Shown here in pieces: positions 10,032-18,704 of a stretch of DNA of 36,803 bases; within the stretch, counting starts at the first letter, position 1, and each line of letters starts with the position of its first letter. The stretch is from the NCBI GenBank assembly GCA_022614965.1, contig JAKEHO010000090.1:1-36803 (forward strand), in the 5' to 3' direction. A program made the translations under genes and the position numbers. Under the pieces are notes generated by a model, which was not told the origin of the DNA, did not search any database, and saw nothing but the letters and a program-made list of their open reading frames with translations. This DNA comes from Gammaproteobacteria bacterium (GTDB lineage: Bacteria; Pseudomonadota; Gammaproteobacteria; JAKEHO01).

Positions 10032-11060
10032 ATGAGCACACAAGATCTTCAAGCGATTGCCAGGGCATTGGTCGCCCCAGGCAAGGGGATCCTGGCCATT
10101 GACGAGAGTCTTCCGACTATCAAGAAACGCTTCGAGGGCATTGGCCTTGAGTCCACCGAAGAGACTCGACGCGCCTATCGGGAACTCCTTATCACATCCC
10201 CCGGCAGTGGCGAATTCATCAGCGGCATGATCCTCTTTGACGAGACCATCCGACAGGTGACCACCCAGGGCACGCCATTCCCTTGGGTATTGTCCAAGCA
10301 AGGCATTATGCCAGGGATTAAAGTCGATCAGGGTGCGAAGCCGCTGGCTGGGCATCCCGGCGAGAAGGTCACGGAGGGACTCGATGGTCTGCGCGAACGC
10401 CTCATCGCGTACCGGCAGCTCGGGGCCCAATTTGCCAAATGGCGCGCCGTGATCACCATTGGCGAAGCAATTCCCTCCAGAGGTTGTCTTGAGGCCAATG
10501 CGCAGCCGCTAGCTCGCTATGCGGCCCTTTGCCAGGAGGAAGGTCTCGTGCCGATAGTGGAACCAGAAGTGTTGATGGATGGCGACAATACCATCGATCG
10601 CTGTTATGAGATCACCGAGGCGACGTTGCGAAGCGTTTTCAATGCCTTGTATGTCCAGCGGGTGGTACTTGAAGGCCTCGTGCTAAAGACCAACATGGTC
10701 ATCGCGGGAAAGCAATGTCTCCGTCAGGCCAGCGTCGCCGAGGTGGCCGAGCAGACAACCCGATGCTTACGCAATGCTGTGCCCTCCGCGATCGCCGGGA
10801 TCGTATTCCTGTCCGGCGGGCAGAGCGCGGAGCTTGCCACAGCCCACCTGAACGCGATGAACGCGATGGCCGTTACGCATCCGTGGCCCTTGAGCTTCTC
10901 GTATGGGCGGGCCTTACAGGCCCCGGCGCTGAAGATCTGGGGCGGTCATCATGCCAATGTGAAGAAGGCACAAAAGGCGCTCTATCACCGGGAGAAGTGC
11001 AATGGGCTTGCAACACTTGGGCGATACACGGAGGCATTGGAAAAGGAGCTGGCCGCTTGA
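10032..11060 (+). CDS. Fructose-bisphosphate aldolase, class I
   Basis: Schiff-base aldolase that joins or splits dihydroxyacetone phosphate and glyceraldehyde 3-phosphate. It is the eukaryote-like class I type: KGILAIDES near the start, FAKWRAVI with a conserved lysine, VPIVEPEVL, and the Schiff-base lysine in LEGLVLKTNMV, followed by LSGGQS and SFSYGRALQ. No zinc-site histidines of class II aldolase are seen. The frame opens at an ATG at 9999 without a ribosome site; the ATG at 10032 has GAGG nine bases upstream and starts MSTQDLQAIARAL, so I prefer it (342 residues). It is 177 bases from pyk and may have its own promoter. Class I is an interesting alternative to the class II CbbA of many Calvin operons. 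Confidence 0.93.
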   Translation: MSTQDLQAIARALVAPGKGILAIDESLPTIKKRFEGIGLESTEETRRAYRELLITSPGSGEFISGMILFDETIRQVTTQGTPFPWVLSKQGIMPGIKVDQGAKPLAGHPGEKVTEGLDGLRERLIAYRQLGAQFAKWRAVITIGEAIPSRGCLEANAQPLARYAALCQEEGLVPIVEPEVLMDGDNTIDRCYEITEATLRSVFNALYVQRVVLEGLVLKTNMVIAGKQCLRQASVAEVAEQTTRCLRNAVPSAIAGIVFLSGGQSAELATAHLNAMNAMAVTHPWPLSFSYGRALQAPALKIWGGHHANVKKAQKALYHREKCNGLATLGRYTEALEKELAA

Positions 11061-11164
11061 GCAGTTGCCTTCGTAAGCAAGGCACGACACCCGTTATCCA
11101 ATTGAGGCAGCGCCCAAATCTTACACGGCTTCCGGATCCTGTCGAGCAAAGGGCATGTTCTGCA

Positions 11165-12052
11165 TCAACCCGCCACCAGTCGCGTCATTGCCTCTTGGTA
11201 TTTCTCAGCGCTTTTAGCGACCACTGATTCTGGCAGTTCTGGGGCGGGGGGGCGCTTATCCCAATGGAGCGACTCTAAGTAGTCTCGAATATACTGCTTG
11301 TCGAAGCTGGGTGGGTTGATGCCAGGCCGATAAGACTCCGCTGGCCAGAATCGGGAGGAGTCCGGCGTCAAAAGCTCATCGATGAGCACCAGCTTTCCTT
11401 CATCGTCTTGACCAAACTCCATTTTAGTATCAGCGATGATGATTCCTCGCCTATGCGCGAAGTCCGCCGCAAAGTGATAGATGGCGACGCTAAGCTCGCG
11501 AACCCGATCGGCAACACCTCTACCCAGAAGCTCAACGGCTCGCGCAAAGCTGATGTTCTCGTCATGCTCACCGGCGTCGGCCTTGGTCGAAGGCGTGAAG
11601 ATCGGTTCCGGGAGCTTCCCTGCCTGTGCAAGCCCCTTGGGTAGGCGCATCCCGCACACCGCACCCGTCTTTCGATAGTCCTTCCAGCCCGAGCCGATCA
11701 GATACCCGCGCACAATGGCCTCAACCGGAAGGGGTTTCAGTCTTCGTACCACAACGGCGCGGTGCTCAACCGATTTGCGCTCGCCAAAATCAGGAAGAAC
11801 CTTATCCAGAGGAGTATCAGCGAGGTGGTTAGGCACGATAGGTGCGGTTTTGCCAAACCAGAAGTTGGATAAGGCCGTCAGCACCACGCCCTTGCCGGGG
11901 ATAGGATTCGGCAACACCACATCAAAGGCCGAGATCCGGTCTGTCGTCACGATCAGCATCTGGTCCTTGCCAACGGCATACATATCCCTGACCTTGCCAC
12001 GACGTATGAGCGGCAGACTTGAGATCTCTGAGCGGAAGAGCGCTGTTGGCAT
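11165..12052 (-). CDS. purC: Phosphoribosylaminoimidazole-succinocarboxamide synthase
   Basis: Joins CAIR and aspartate with ATP to give SAICAR in purine synthesis. Motifs seen are RRGKVRDMY at the N-terminus, [45 protein letters not shown] and [14 protein letters not shown], all typical. The open frame runs back to 12331, but homology starts at [15 protein letters not shown], so the ATG at 12052 is chosen (295 residues); an ATG three codons earlier at 12061 is an alternative. The long upstream frame overlaps a hairpin-rich leader and is probably untranslated. The gene stands alone, convergent with the aldolase gene. Confidence 0.94.
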   Translation of the reverse strand: MPTALFRSEISSLPLIRRGKVRDMYAVGKDQMLIVTTDRISAFDVVLPNPIPGKGVVLTALSNFWFGKTAPIVPNHLADTPLDKVLPDFGERKSVEHRAVVVRRLKPLPVEAIVRGYLIGSGWKDYRKTGAVCGMRLPKGLAQAGKLPEPIFTPSTKADAGEHDENISFARAVELLGRGVADRVRELSVAIYHFAADFAHRRGIIIADTKMEFGQDDEGKLVLIDELLTPDSSRFWPAESYRPGINPPSFDKQYIRDYLESLHWDKRPPAPELPESVVAKSAEKYQEAMTRLVAG

Positions 12053-12097
12053 GTCATCCATGGGCTGTGGACCCTGTACGTTACCCCCTTGAGAATT

Positions 12098-12132
12098 CTC
12101 CCACGCGCGGCTGGCCGCTGCCATCGTGGGAG
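12098..12132 (-). promoter_or_regulatory. Strong hairpin in the purC leader
   Basis: CTCCCACG (12098-12105) and CGTGGGAG (12125-12132) form a perfect 8-bp stem. Inside it, GCGG (12107-12110) pairs with CCGC (12115-12118) around a four-base loop. It lies 46-80 bases upstream of the purC ATG, and a 10-bp palindrome GAGAATTCTC (12091-12100) overlaps its purC-proximal edge. There is no U-run, and the enterobacterial PurR operator sequence is not present. Function is unknown; a leader structure controlling purC is a reasonable guess. Confidence 0.4.
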
Positions 12133-12234
12133 CGCACATAAGGTGTCTCCTTGCCACTCGGGCCGCCGTCGAACGGCAGTGAAGCCACCACTCGGCCTCC
12201 GCACGCAAGATTCGCCTTCCATATCCCACTGCAC

Positions 12235-12243
12235 TGGTATAAT
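12235..12243 (+). promoter_or_regulatory. Extended -10 promoter for the VOC protein and speD
   Basis: TGG followed directly by a consensus TATAAT (12238-12243) is an exact extended -10 element (TGnTATAAT). The -35 position holds only a poor match, as is usual for this class. The start of transcription would fall near 12250, giving an untranslated leader of about 80 bases before the ATG at 12331. Confidence 0.5.
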
Positions 12244-12330
12244 GTGCCGCTTCGTTAATTACCGAGCACTGACCGAGGAGGCGCTGAACTCGAGGTGACG
12301 GCCCTGAAGCAACCCGCAAAGGCAATTCCA

Positions 12331-12729
12331 ATGAACCGACCGGAACCGACTTGCGGCCTGCGCCACGTTGCGCTTAATGTCCGCAACCTTGAGGCATGCG
12401 AGCGATTCTACGTTGATCTCTTGGGCATGAACGTAGAATGGCGCCCCGACGCGAATAACGTGTATCTCTGCTCGGGTAACGACAATCTTGCCCTGCACCG
12501 CACGCCAAACAACCAGCCGCTCGGCGGCCCCCAACACCTAGCCCATATCGGTTTTATCGTCAAAACGCCCGAGCAAGTCGACGCCTGGTACGCGTATCTG
12601 CGCAGCCAGGGTGTAACGACAAAAGCGGCACCTAAGACACACCGAGATGGAGCACGCAGCTTCTATTGTGACGATCCCGATGGTAATACCGTGCAGTTGC
12701 TTTACCATCCGCCGATCACCAACTCATGA
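12331..12729 (+). CDS. VOC superfamily (glyoxalase/bleomycin-resistance fold) protein
   Basis: Small metal-dependent-fold protein of 132 residues with the beta-alpha-beta-beta-beta modules of the vicinal oxygen chelate superfamily. The first module is [21 protein letters not shown] and the second begins [19 protein letters not shown]. The putative metal ligands are the His in LRHVAL, a Glu after the third strand, the His in LAHIGF, and the region [14 protein letters not shown] near the end. Substrate is unknown; glyoxalase I, dioxygenase or fosfomycin-type activities are all found in this fold. The GTG at 12295 opens the frame, but the ATG at 12331 has AAGG at good spacing and fits the family. 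speD starts 50 bases after it. Confidence 0.85.
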   Translation: MNRPEPTCGLRHVALNVRNLEACERFYVDLLGMNVEWRPDANNVYLCSGNDNLALHRTPNNQPLGGPQHLAHIGFIVKTPEQVDAWYAYLRSQGVTTKAAPKTHRDGARSFYCDDPDGNTVQLLYHPPITNS

Positions 12730-12778
12730 ACGTGCCGACGTATACACATCTATTCAGCAGGTCAAGGTGATGTTCAAA

Positions 12779-13576
12779 ATGCCCAACAACATCAAGCTAC
12801 ACGGCTTCAACAACCTGACCAAAACGCTGAGCTTTAACATATATGACATCTGCTATGCGCAGACGGACGCGCAACGCCGTGAATATATCCGATACATCAG
12901 CAAGGAATACAACGCAGACCGGCTCACGCAGATATTGACAGAGGTGTCCAATATTATCGGTGCCCGGATCCTGAACGTCGCCAAAGCGGATTATGAGCCG
13001 CTTGGCGCCAGCGTTACGATTCTCGTATCTGAAGAAGCACCTGTTCCACAAGGCGTAACCAATAGCGAAGCCCCAGGCCCACTACCTGAGGCCGTCGTTG
13101 CTCACCTCGATAAGAGTCACATTACCGTCCACACCTATCCGGAAGGTCACCCGGATTTCGGGATTAGCACCTTCCGAGCGGATATCGACGTCGCAACATG
13201 CGGCCGTATCTCGCCGCTAAAGGCATTAAACTTTTTAATCCACAGCTTTGAATCAGACATCGTTATCATTGATTATCGAGTGCGGGGCTTTACCCGCGAT
13301 GTGAAGGGAACAAAGCACTTTATTGAGCACAAGATCAATTCCATCCAAAACTACATTTCGCGGCCGACGAAGGATCGTTACCAGATGATCGACGTCAACG
13401 TCTATCAAGAAAAAATCTTCCACACAAAAATGATACTCAAAGAGTTTGATTTAGATAACTATCTATTTGGCATTGCAAAGAGCGATCTTATCCCCAGGGA
13501 GCAGAAAGAGATCGAGGAACGGTTGCATCGAGAGATGGCCGAGATCTTCTATGGGCGGAATATAATCCGCAACTAA
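12779..13576 (+). CDS. speD: S-adenosylmethionine decarboxylase, proenzyme (E. coli type)
   Basis: Makes decarboxylated S-adenosylmethionine, the aminopropyl donor for spermidine. It is the long, E. coli-like class: [14 protein letters not shown] at the start, and [14 protein letters not shown], where the Ser after Lys is the self-cleavage site that becomes the pyruvoyl group. [10 protein letters not shown], then [16 protein letters not shown], and [12 protein letters not shown] follow. The product has 265 residues, matching the E. coli enzyme. The frame is open from 12647 inside the VOC gene, but the ATG at 12779 (AAGGTG nine bases upstream) or the ATG at 12770 is the real start. No speE lies nearby, so spermidine synthase must be elsewhere. 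Confidence 0.95.
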   Translation: MPNNIKLHGFNNLTKTLSFNIYDICYAQTDAQRREYIRYISKEYNADRLTQILTEVSNIIGARILNVAKADYEPLGASVTILVSEEAPVPQGVTNSEAPGPLPEAVVAHLDKSHITVHTYPEGHPDFGISTFRADIDVATCGRISPLKALNFLIHSFESDIVIIDYRVRGFTRDVKGTKHFIEHKINSIQNYISRPTKDRYQMIDVNVYQEKIFHTKMILKEFDLDNYLFGIAKSDLIPREQKEIEERLHREMAEIFYGRNIIRN

Positions 13577-13592
13577 AGAGTCCGTTGTTTGC

Positions 13593-13629
13593 TCAAGTAC
13601 TGCAGCGGCCGCCGCCGCAGAAAACTTGA
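13593..13629. terminator. Possible bidirectional hairpin terminator between speD and ubiI-like gene
   Basis: The outer arms TCAAG (13593-13597) and CTTGA (13625-13629) enclose CTGC/GCAG and GCGG/CCGC stems in a GC-rich core. The hairpin sits between the ends of two converging genes, with AAAA on the right side, which would read as UUUU after the stem on the minus strand. The tract is short, so this is a tentative call. Confidence 0.35.
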
Positions 13630-13632
13630 ATC

Positions 13633-14868
13633 CTACCTTCCCGCCCGCGCGAGCCTCGGCAAGTCGCCAGCCAATCCCATCGCTCGGCGCATGAACCAGT
13701 GCTTCATTGGCGCCAAAGCATTGACCACGTCCAAGCCGAGGTTCCGCGCCCACTGCACAGGCCCCAACTCGTTGGCAAAGAGCTGATTAAGGCCATCTAA
13801 GGCCATCATCATCGCCAGGTTTTCGCCCTTACGCCATCGCTCATAGCGCCTCAATACCCGTGAACTGCCGATGTCGCGATCGCGCGCCATCGCATCGGCG
13901 AGGATCTCGGCGAGCGCTGCCGCATCCAACAATCCTAAATTGGCCCCCTGTCCTGCCAGCGGATGCACAGAGTGCGCCGCATCGCCGACCAAGGCGACCC
14001 GCGGTTGGCAATAATGCCTCGCATAAGCACGCCCCAATGGAAACGCGGCTCGCCGACCGCTCCATGTGATGTCCCCCAATCGGCCAGCAAAGGCATTCTT
14101 TAACTCCCGGCAAAACCCCTCATCATCCAGTGCCACAAGTGCGGCTGCATCTTCCGGCTTGGTGGACCAGACGATGGCCGATTGATAAGGATCGGCCAGC
14201 GGCAGGAAGGCAAGCGGGCCCTTAGTCAGAAACCGCTGGCGGGCGATGTTGCCATGGGGTCTCTCCGTTTTGACCACACAGACGAGCGCATGCTGATGAT
14301 AATCGTGCAACGCGTTATCGATACCGGCAAGATCTCTTATCTTTGAATCGCTACCGTCGGCTCCAATCAAGAGACGGGCAGTCACTGAGCGACTATCCTC
14401 AAACTCAACGGTTACTTGGTCATCGCTAACGTTAACCCTTCGAGGAATTGCTGGTCGATACCAGCTTACCCCTGCAAGCGTCCCGAGGATCCTCTCCAAT
14501 ACTGACTGGATGATAGAGTGCCCCAGGATATAACCGAGGGCCGGCTCGCACAGATCGGCACTATCGAAACAGAGGCTACCTTCGCCGTTGGCATCCCAGA
14601 CTTCAATCCGCCGAAAGCAGCCAATGCCACCCTGCTCAATGTACTTCCAGGCCCCAATGGCATTGAGGATTTGTTTGGACGCGGGTGTGATGGCAAGCAC
14701 TCGCATGCCGTCCCCGGCCTTCGCGTTCCTCGCCTCGGTCGCCGTCCTATCCACGATGGCAACCCGCAACCCCTGCTGAGCGAGGATACAGCCCAAGGTG
14801 CCACCGACGATCCCTGCGCCACCAATGATGAGATCGCTATCTGTGTGGGATGGCCTGCGAGCACTCAC
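13633..14868 (-). CDS. FAD-dependent ubiquinone-biosynthesis hydroxylase, UbiI/VisC-like
   Basis: Flavin monooxygenase of the UbiH/UbiF/VisC family that hydroxylates the ring of a polyprenylphenol intermediate of ubiquinone. The 411-residue protein has the FAD-binding IIGGAGIVGGTLG near residues 14-26, a central LLIGADGSDSKIRDLAG (the DG motif), and VALVGDAAHSVHPLAGQGANLG, the GD motif. Position downstream of ubiH in the cluster matches ubiI (visC) of E. coli, which does the C5 hydroxylation, but sequence alone does not separate UbiI from UbiF. Its ATG overlaps the ubiH stop by four bases, showing translational coupling. Confidence 0.88.
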   Translation of the reverse strand: MSARRPSHTDSDLIIGGAGIVGGTLGCILAQQGLRVAIVDRTATEARNAKAGDGMRVLAITPASKQILNAIGAWKYIEQGGIGCFRRIEVWDANGEGSLCFDSADLCEPALGYILGHSIIQSVLERILGTLAGVSWYRPAIPRRVNVSDDQVTVEFEDSRSVTARLLIGADGSDSKIRDLAGIDNALHDYHQHALVCVVKTERPHGNIARQRFLTKGPLAFLPLADPYQSAIVWSTKPEDAAALVALDDEGFCRELKNAFAGRLGDITWSGRRAAFPLGRAYARHYCQPRVALVGDAAHSVHPLAGQGANLGLLDAAALAEILADAMARDRDIGSSRVLRRYERWRKGENLAMMMALDGLNQLFANELGPVQWARNLGLDVVNALAPMKHWFMRRAMGLAGDLPRLARAGR

Positions 14869-16091
14869 AACGCAAGGCCCCTTACGAGGCGTGGCTGTCG
14901 CCCAACAAGCCCCATGACCTGTCGCATGAAGCGCCGCTTAAATGGCGGGATGAGATCCAAGCCCAGCATGCCGATATCGCGCACAAGCATACGGAACAGA
15001 TCGTCATTGTAGAAAAGACCCGCCAGCCCATCAGTGAATGAGATAACCCATTGCTGATCGGTACGTCTTGATGCCAGGTAGCGTTTGAGACACGGCTCTG
15101 CACCCGGATCCTGCCCGTCACGGATGGCATCACAGATCACCTCAGCAAGCGCTGCGACATCGCGCAGACCGAGATTCAATCCCTGAGCCGCGTTGGGATG
15201 CACCGTATGGGCCGCGTTTCCAAGCATCACGACACGTGGCAGGACTTGTTGCTTGGCTTCCAACCGGCACAATGGATAGGACTTGCGTTGGCCGAGGCGG
15301 TAAAATCGGCCGAGCCGACGGCCGAATTGGCCCTCCAAGCCTCCGAGGAAACTTTGCTCGTCCATCGCCATGACGCCATCCACCGCGCCACGCTGGAGTG
15401 TCCAAACCAAGGCCGCGCGCGTCTCAGAAAGTGGCAGCAACGCCAGCGGGCCGGTGTCGGTGAAACGCTCGAACGCCGTATTATGACGTGGACGCTGCGG
15501 CGTGACATTAGCGACAATGGCCGTCTGGCCATAGTCCCGCTTGCGGGCCGTGAGACGGAGCAAGCGACGTACCTCGGAGGCTGTCCCGTCGGCACCGACC
15601 AAAAGCCGAGTGGTCAATTTGACGCTCTCCCGATCAAGACGGACAGAAACCTCCGCCCGGGACTCGTAAACACGGATCCCTTGCAGTCGGGCTGGACAGA
15701 AGACCTCCACATTGTCTAAGGCGGTGAACCGCTCTGTTAGGATCTTGCCGAGCGTGCGGGCCAGAACAACATAACCGAGGGCATCGACACCAACGGTCGC
15801 CGCATCCATGCGCACGAAGCCAAATTGTCCACGGTCGGACACGTGCACATGGCGGATCGGGTTAGCCTCCTGGCTCACCCGATCCCATAAACCAAGTCCC
15901 GCGAGCACGCGTTGTGATGCGAGCGCGAGCGCAAGCCCCCGATCATCGTAACTGGGCTGGTCTTTGTCTTGGAACGGCACCGCTTCGACGATGCCGATAC
16001 GCAAGGGCTGGTCAGCCAAGGCACAGGTCAGAGTCGCGCCCACCATGCCCCCGCCGATGACCAGGACATCATAGTCACGCGGCATGCCCAT
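14865..16091 (-). CDS. ubiH: 2-octaprenyl-6-methoxyphenol hydroxylase-like FAD monooxygenase
   Basis: Hydroxylates a ring position (C6 by the E. coli naming) during ubiquinone synthesis, working with the UbiI-like partner encoded next. It has the FAD site VLVIGGGMVGATLTCALA at the N-terminus, LLVGADGTASEVRRLL in the middle, and VMLGNAAHTVHPNAAQGLNLG. The GNAAH..HPNAAQG variant, with Asn in place of the usual Asp, is characteristic of UbiH and supports the assignment. The 408-residue length is typical. The start overlaps the end of pepP by 17 bases; a second ATG at 16085 is an alternative. Part of the ygfB-pepP-ubiH-ubiI cluster. Confidence 0.9.
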   Translation of the reverse strand: MGMPRDYDVLVIGGGMVGATLTCALADQPLRIGIVEAVPFQDKDQPSYDDRGLALALASQRVLAGLGLWDRVSQEANPIRHVHVSDRGQFGFVRMDAATVGVDALGYVVLARTLGKILTERFTALDNVEVFCPARLQGIRVYESRAEVSVRLDRESVKLTTRLLVGADGTASEVRRLLRLTARKRDYGQTAIVANVTPQRPRHNTAFERFTDTGPLALLPLSETRAALVWTLQRGAVDGVMAMDEQSFLGGLEGQFGRRLGRFYRLGQRKSYPLCRLEAKQQVLPRVVMLGNAAHTVHPNAAQGLNLGLRDVAALAEVICDAIRDGQDPGAEPCLKRYLASRRTDQQWVISFTDGLAGLFYNDDLFRMLVRDIGMLGLDLIPPFKRRFMRQVMGLVGRQPRLVRGLAL

Positions 16092-17394
16092 TCGCCATCA
16101 GTGCTTCAATCTCATCCGGGTCTTTAGGGGCATCGATGCTCAGCACTTCGTGACCATCGCGAGTTACCAACACATCGTCCTCGATGCGCACCCCGATATT
16201 CCACCACTTCTTGCGCAGTCCCTTGCTACCAGCCGGGAAGTACAGTCCGGGCTCTACTGTCATGAGCATGCCAGGTTCCAGCATGCGCCATTCGCCTTCT
16301 ACCTTGTAGTCACCCACGTCGTGGACGTCCATGCCCAACCAGTGCCCAGTGCGGTGCATGAAGGCCTGCCCATAAGCCTGTGCCTTGATTAAGTTCTTTA
16401 CCCGGCCCTTGAGGATCCCTAGGTCTACCAAGCCTTCGGTCAATATGCGAACCGCCGCCTCATGAGGTTCATTCCAATGGTTACCCGGGCGGACTTGGTT
16501 AATGGCCGCATGCTGCGCCGCCAGGACCACTTCGTAGACCGCCCTTTGCTCCTTTGTGAAACGGCCATTGATAGGAAATGTCCGGGTAACATCACTCGCA
16601 TATCCGTCATATTCAGCGCCCGCATCGATGAGCAATAACTCCCCGTCATTGAGCACATCTGAATTTTGGGTGTAATGCAGAATGCAACTATTGGCACCGC
16701 CTCCCACGATCGGGGGATAGGCGGGAGCGCGCGCGCCCCTTTGCATGAATTCATGCAACAGTTCTGCTTCTATTTGGTACTCCTTGAGGCCTGGCCGACA
16801 GGCCCGCATCGCGCGAATATGGGCGGCGGCAGAGATCTGAGCCGTCTGGCGAACTGCCTTGATCTCATGCCGACTCTTGTAAAGGCGCATCTCATGAAGC
16901 AAGTGGTCGAGGGAGACGAACTCGCCAGGCGCATTGACACCGGCCCGGTTACGACTTCGCACCTGATTGACCCATTGCACGACGCGCTGGTCAAATGCCG
17001 CGTTACAGCCCATGGTGTAAAATACGCGTTCACGATCCTCCAAGAGCCCGGGGATAATGTCGCCCAGGTCCTCCACCGGGAAGGCATCGTCGGCCCCATA
17101 GATGGCACAGGCACCTTCCAAGCCCGCCCGGCGCCCGTGCCACGTTTCCAGCTTCGCATCCCGCTCTCGACAGAACAGAACGTACTCACCCTGGGGACGG
17201 TCAGGGACGAGCACGGCGACAGCGTCTGGCTCCGGGAAACCCGTCAAGTAGTAAAAATCACTGTCTGGGCGAAAGGGATATTCGACGTCGCGATTGCGCA
17301 AACTAACCGACGCCGTGGGCAATATCGCGATACTACCCTCATTCATCATATCCATCAGCCGTTTGCGACGGCGGGCAAATTCTCTTGATTCCAT
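16075..17394 (-). CDS. pepP: Xaa-Pro aminopeptidase P
   Basis: Cytosolic metallopeptidase that removes N-terminal residues preceding proline. The N-terminal creatinase-like domain contains RNRDVEYPFRPDSDFYYLTG; the C-terminal pita-bread domain shows metal ligands in LLIDAGAEYDGYASDVTRTFP (two Asp), HRTGHWLGMDVHDVG (His), and the two Glu in MTVEPGLYF and IGVRIEDDVLV. The frame is open from 17415, but the ATG at 17394 overlaps the ygfB stop by one base (TAATG) and gives the family start ESREFARRRKRLM, so it is preferred (439 residues). The ygfB-pepP-ubiH-ubiI order is the E. coli arrangement. Confidence 0.95.
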   Translation of the reverse strand: MESREFARRRKRLMDMMNEGSIAILPTASVSLRNRDVEYPFRPDSDFYYLTGFPEPDAVAVLVPDRPQGEYVLFCRERDAKLETWHGRRAGLEGACAIYGADDAFPVEDLGDIIPGLLEDRERVFYTMGCNAAFDQRVVQWVNQVRSRNRAGVNAPGEFVSLDHLLHEMRLYKSRHEIKAVRQTAQISAAAHIRAMRACRPGLKEYQIEAELLHEFMQRGARAPAYPPIVGGGANSCILHYTQNSDVLNDGELLLIDAGAEYDGYASDVTRTFPINGRFTKEQRAVYEVVLAAQHAAINQVRPGNHWNEPHEAAVRILTEGLVDLGILKGRVKNLIKAQAYGQAFMHRTGHWLGMDVHDVGDYKVEGEWRMLEPGMLMTVEPGLYFPAGSKGLRKKWWNIGVRIEDDVLVTRDGHEVLSIDAPKDPDEIEALMANGHAA

Positions 17395-17967
17395 TAATTC
17401 ACGCCCTCTGGCCAACCGGTAGCCCTTTTGACGCCCTGCCGTTGTTCGTGAATAAGCAACACGCCCACACGCAGGTACTCGACTATCTCCACAAATGCCG
17501 CCTCCTCATCCTCATCGCCATCTACGCCTGAGATCGTCTGGCCAGCCATCCGGGTGATGTCATCCACGATTTCCCTGCAATCGCCTGATAGCCCACCCGC
17601 TGCGCTTAGCCCGTCGAGAAACCTCTGGCACCATTCCCGAAGCGCCGCCCCGCGTACCGAAAGGGGTTCTTCGTCATCCGCCAGCAAGGGATAGAACCCC
17701 CACTCGGGAACCAAACTGACCTAAGGTATCCCTGATGAGGGCGCGTAGCACGGCCCAGCATTCGCCTCGCTCCCCCGTGATAACCTCACGCTCACCTACA
17801 AGTTCTCGCAGGCAGGATCCTTCGTCGACGCCACCCTGGACGCAGATCTGCCCATAAAGCATGCCATGCCATTCTGCGGCGCGGGTAGGGGCGCTGATCC
17901 GCCCAAGCGCCGCGCCAAGTTCATCAGATCCAGGCACTGGCGCCGGTATTTTCAGTACGTCTTCCAC
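17394..17967 (-). pseudogene. ygfB: UPF0149 (YgfB/YecA) family protein, split by a one-base frameshift
   Basis: Two overlapping frames together spell one YgfB-like protein. The first (17967 to 17674, GTG start) carries APTRAAEWHGMLYGQICVQGG, matching the TPAEMHGL..G segment. The second (to 17394) carries VPEWGFYPLLADDEEPL, FLDGLSAAGG and EEAAFVEIVEYLRVG, matching the C-terminal half. The full span is 574 bases, one more than the 573 of a 190-residue protein, and E. coli YgfB is 192 residues, so a single inserted base near 17709-17722 explains the break. It could be a true mutation or a base-call error in a run such as TTTGG. The family function is poorly defined; YgfB has been linked to transcriptional control in Pseudomonas. 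Confidence 0.8.
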
Positions 17968-18065
17968 TACACACCCATACCCCGTGGCGGAGCCTGCATC
18001 CGCCAGATCATCGGGCGATCGAAACTAACGGAGCAGCAAGTCAGCCAAAACCACTGCATCCGCAG

Positions 18066-18094
18066 TTGACCGCTATGACACGCCGCTCTATATT
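18066..18094 (+). promoter_or_regulatory. Sigma70-type promoter for the zapB-like/zapA/6S region
   Basis: TTGACC (18066-18071) and TATATT (18089-18094) are each five of six matches to consensus and lie exactly 17 bases apart. The predicted start is near 18101, about 60 bases before the ATG at 18162, which has TAAGG four bases upstream. Confidence 0.6.
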
Positions 18095-18161
18095 GAGTGT
18101 CAAATAATAATGCACCGTAGGCACCTGTGCACCCATACAATTCGTCTCGAAGTAAGGTACG

Positions 18162-18386
18162 ATGACTGAGCAGGGCACTGACAAATTAGATTTAGTGGCG
18201 CTTGAAGCGCGCGTCGACGACCTCATTCGTACAGTCGAGCAATTGAAAACTGAAAACACGGCATTACGTGGGCACCAATCAAGCCTTGTGACTGAACGCG
18301 CCGCGCTAATTGAAAAAACGGAACAGGCGCGCAGCCGCATTGAGGCTATGATATCGCGCCTGAGAGCAATGGAGACGCGATCATGA
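18162..18386 (+). CDS. Small coiled-coil protein, ZapB-like (TIGR02449-type)
   Basis: The 74-residue protein is nearly all heptad-like helix (LEARVDDLIRTVEQLKTEN and following), with no membrane segment. It matches in size and position the TIGR02449-type coiled-coil proteins encoded just before zapA in many Gammaproteobacteria, which are considered possible ZapB analogues. A role in assembling the FtsZ ring at midcell is an inference from the neighbour and the coiled coil. Its last codons overlap the zapA start by four bases (ATGA), so the two are translationally coupled. A sigma70-type promoter lies 70-100 bases upstream. Confidence 0.8.
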   Translation: MTEQGTDKLDLVALEARVDDLIRTVEQLKTENTALRGHQSSLVTERAALIEKTEQARSRIEAMISRLRAMETRS

Positions 18387-18697
18387 GTGCAGATATGAGC
18401 CCGGTAAACGTTACCATATTAGACAAGGAATATCTGGTAACGTGCGAGGACAACGAACGAGAGTCACTTTACGCCGCCGTTGAGTTCTTGAATGCGAAGA
18501 TGCGGGAACTTCGGCAGAGCGGCAAGGTCATCGGGACCGAGAGAATCGCTGTTATGACGGCACTCAATCTCGCACACGATTTCTTAGGATACAAAGAACA
18601 GAGTGAGGACTATACTGTAAAAGTAGACGCCAGTATCCGCCGGTTGCGCAGTAAGATTGACGACGCCCTAACAAAGGGCAAGCAACTCGAAATCTAG
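18383..18697 (+). CDS. zapA: Cell division protein ZapA
   Basis: ZapA is a small cytosolic protein that bundles FtsZ filaments and stabilises the Z-ring. The 104-residue product begins with the family pattern VNVTILDKEYLVTCEDNE (the globular FtsZ-binding head) followed by LYAAVEFLNAKMRELRQSG and a C-terminal coiled coil, SIRRLRSKIDDALTKGKQL. Length and architecture are normal. It overlaps the ZapB-like gene by four bases and is followed immediately by 6S RNA, as in E. coli. Confidence 0.94.
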   Translation: MSADMSPVNVTILDKEYLVTCEDNERESLYAAVEFLNAKMRELRQSGKVIGTERIAVMTALNLAHDFLGYKEQSEDYTVKVDASIRRLRSKIDDALTKGKQLEI

Positions 18698-18704
18698 ACA
18701 TATC

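Noticed and set aside
12260..12330. SAH-riboswitch-like CCGAGGAGGCGCTG string before the VOC gene
   Set aside because: The similarity is limited to a few bases and no matching downstream helix exists.
12053..12331. 93-residue N-terminal extension of PurC
   Set aside because: Not in the family and overlies a palindromic leader; an ATG at 12052 starts at the conserved sequence.
12647..12778. N-terminal extension of SpeD overlapping the VOC gene
   Set aside because: The extension has no family similarity, while the ATG at 12779 gives the standard length and has a ribosome site.
17674..17730. Programmed frameshifting in ygfB
   Set aside because: No slippery heptamer, internal Shine-Dalgarno with stop, or stem-loop of the known kinds; a plain indel is simpler.
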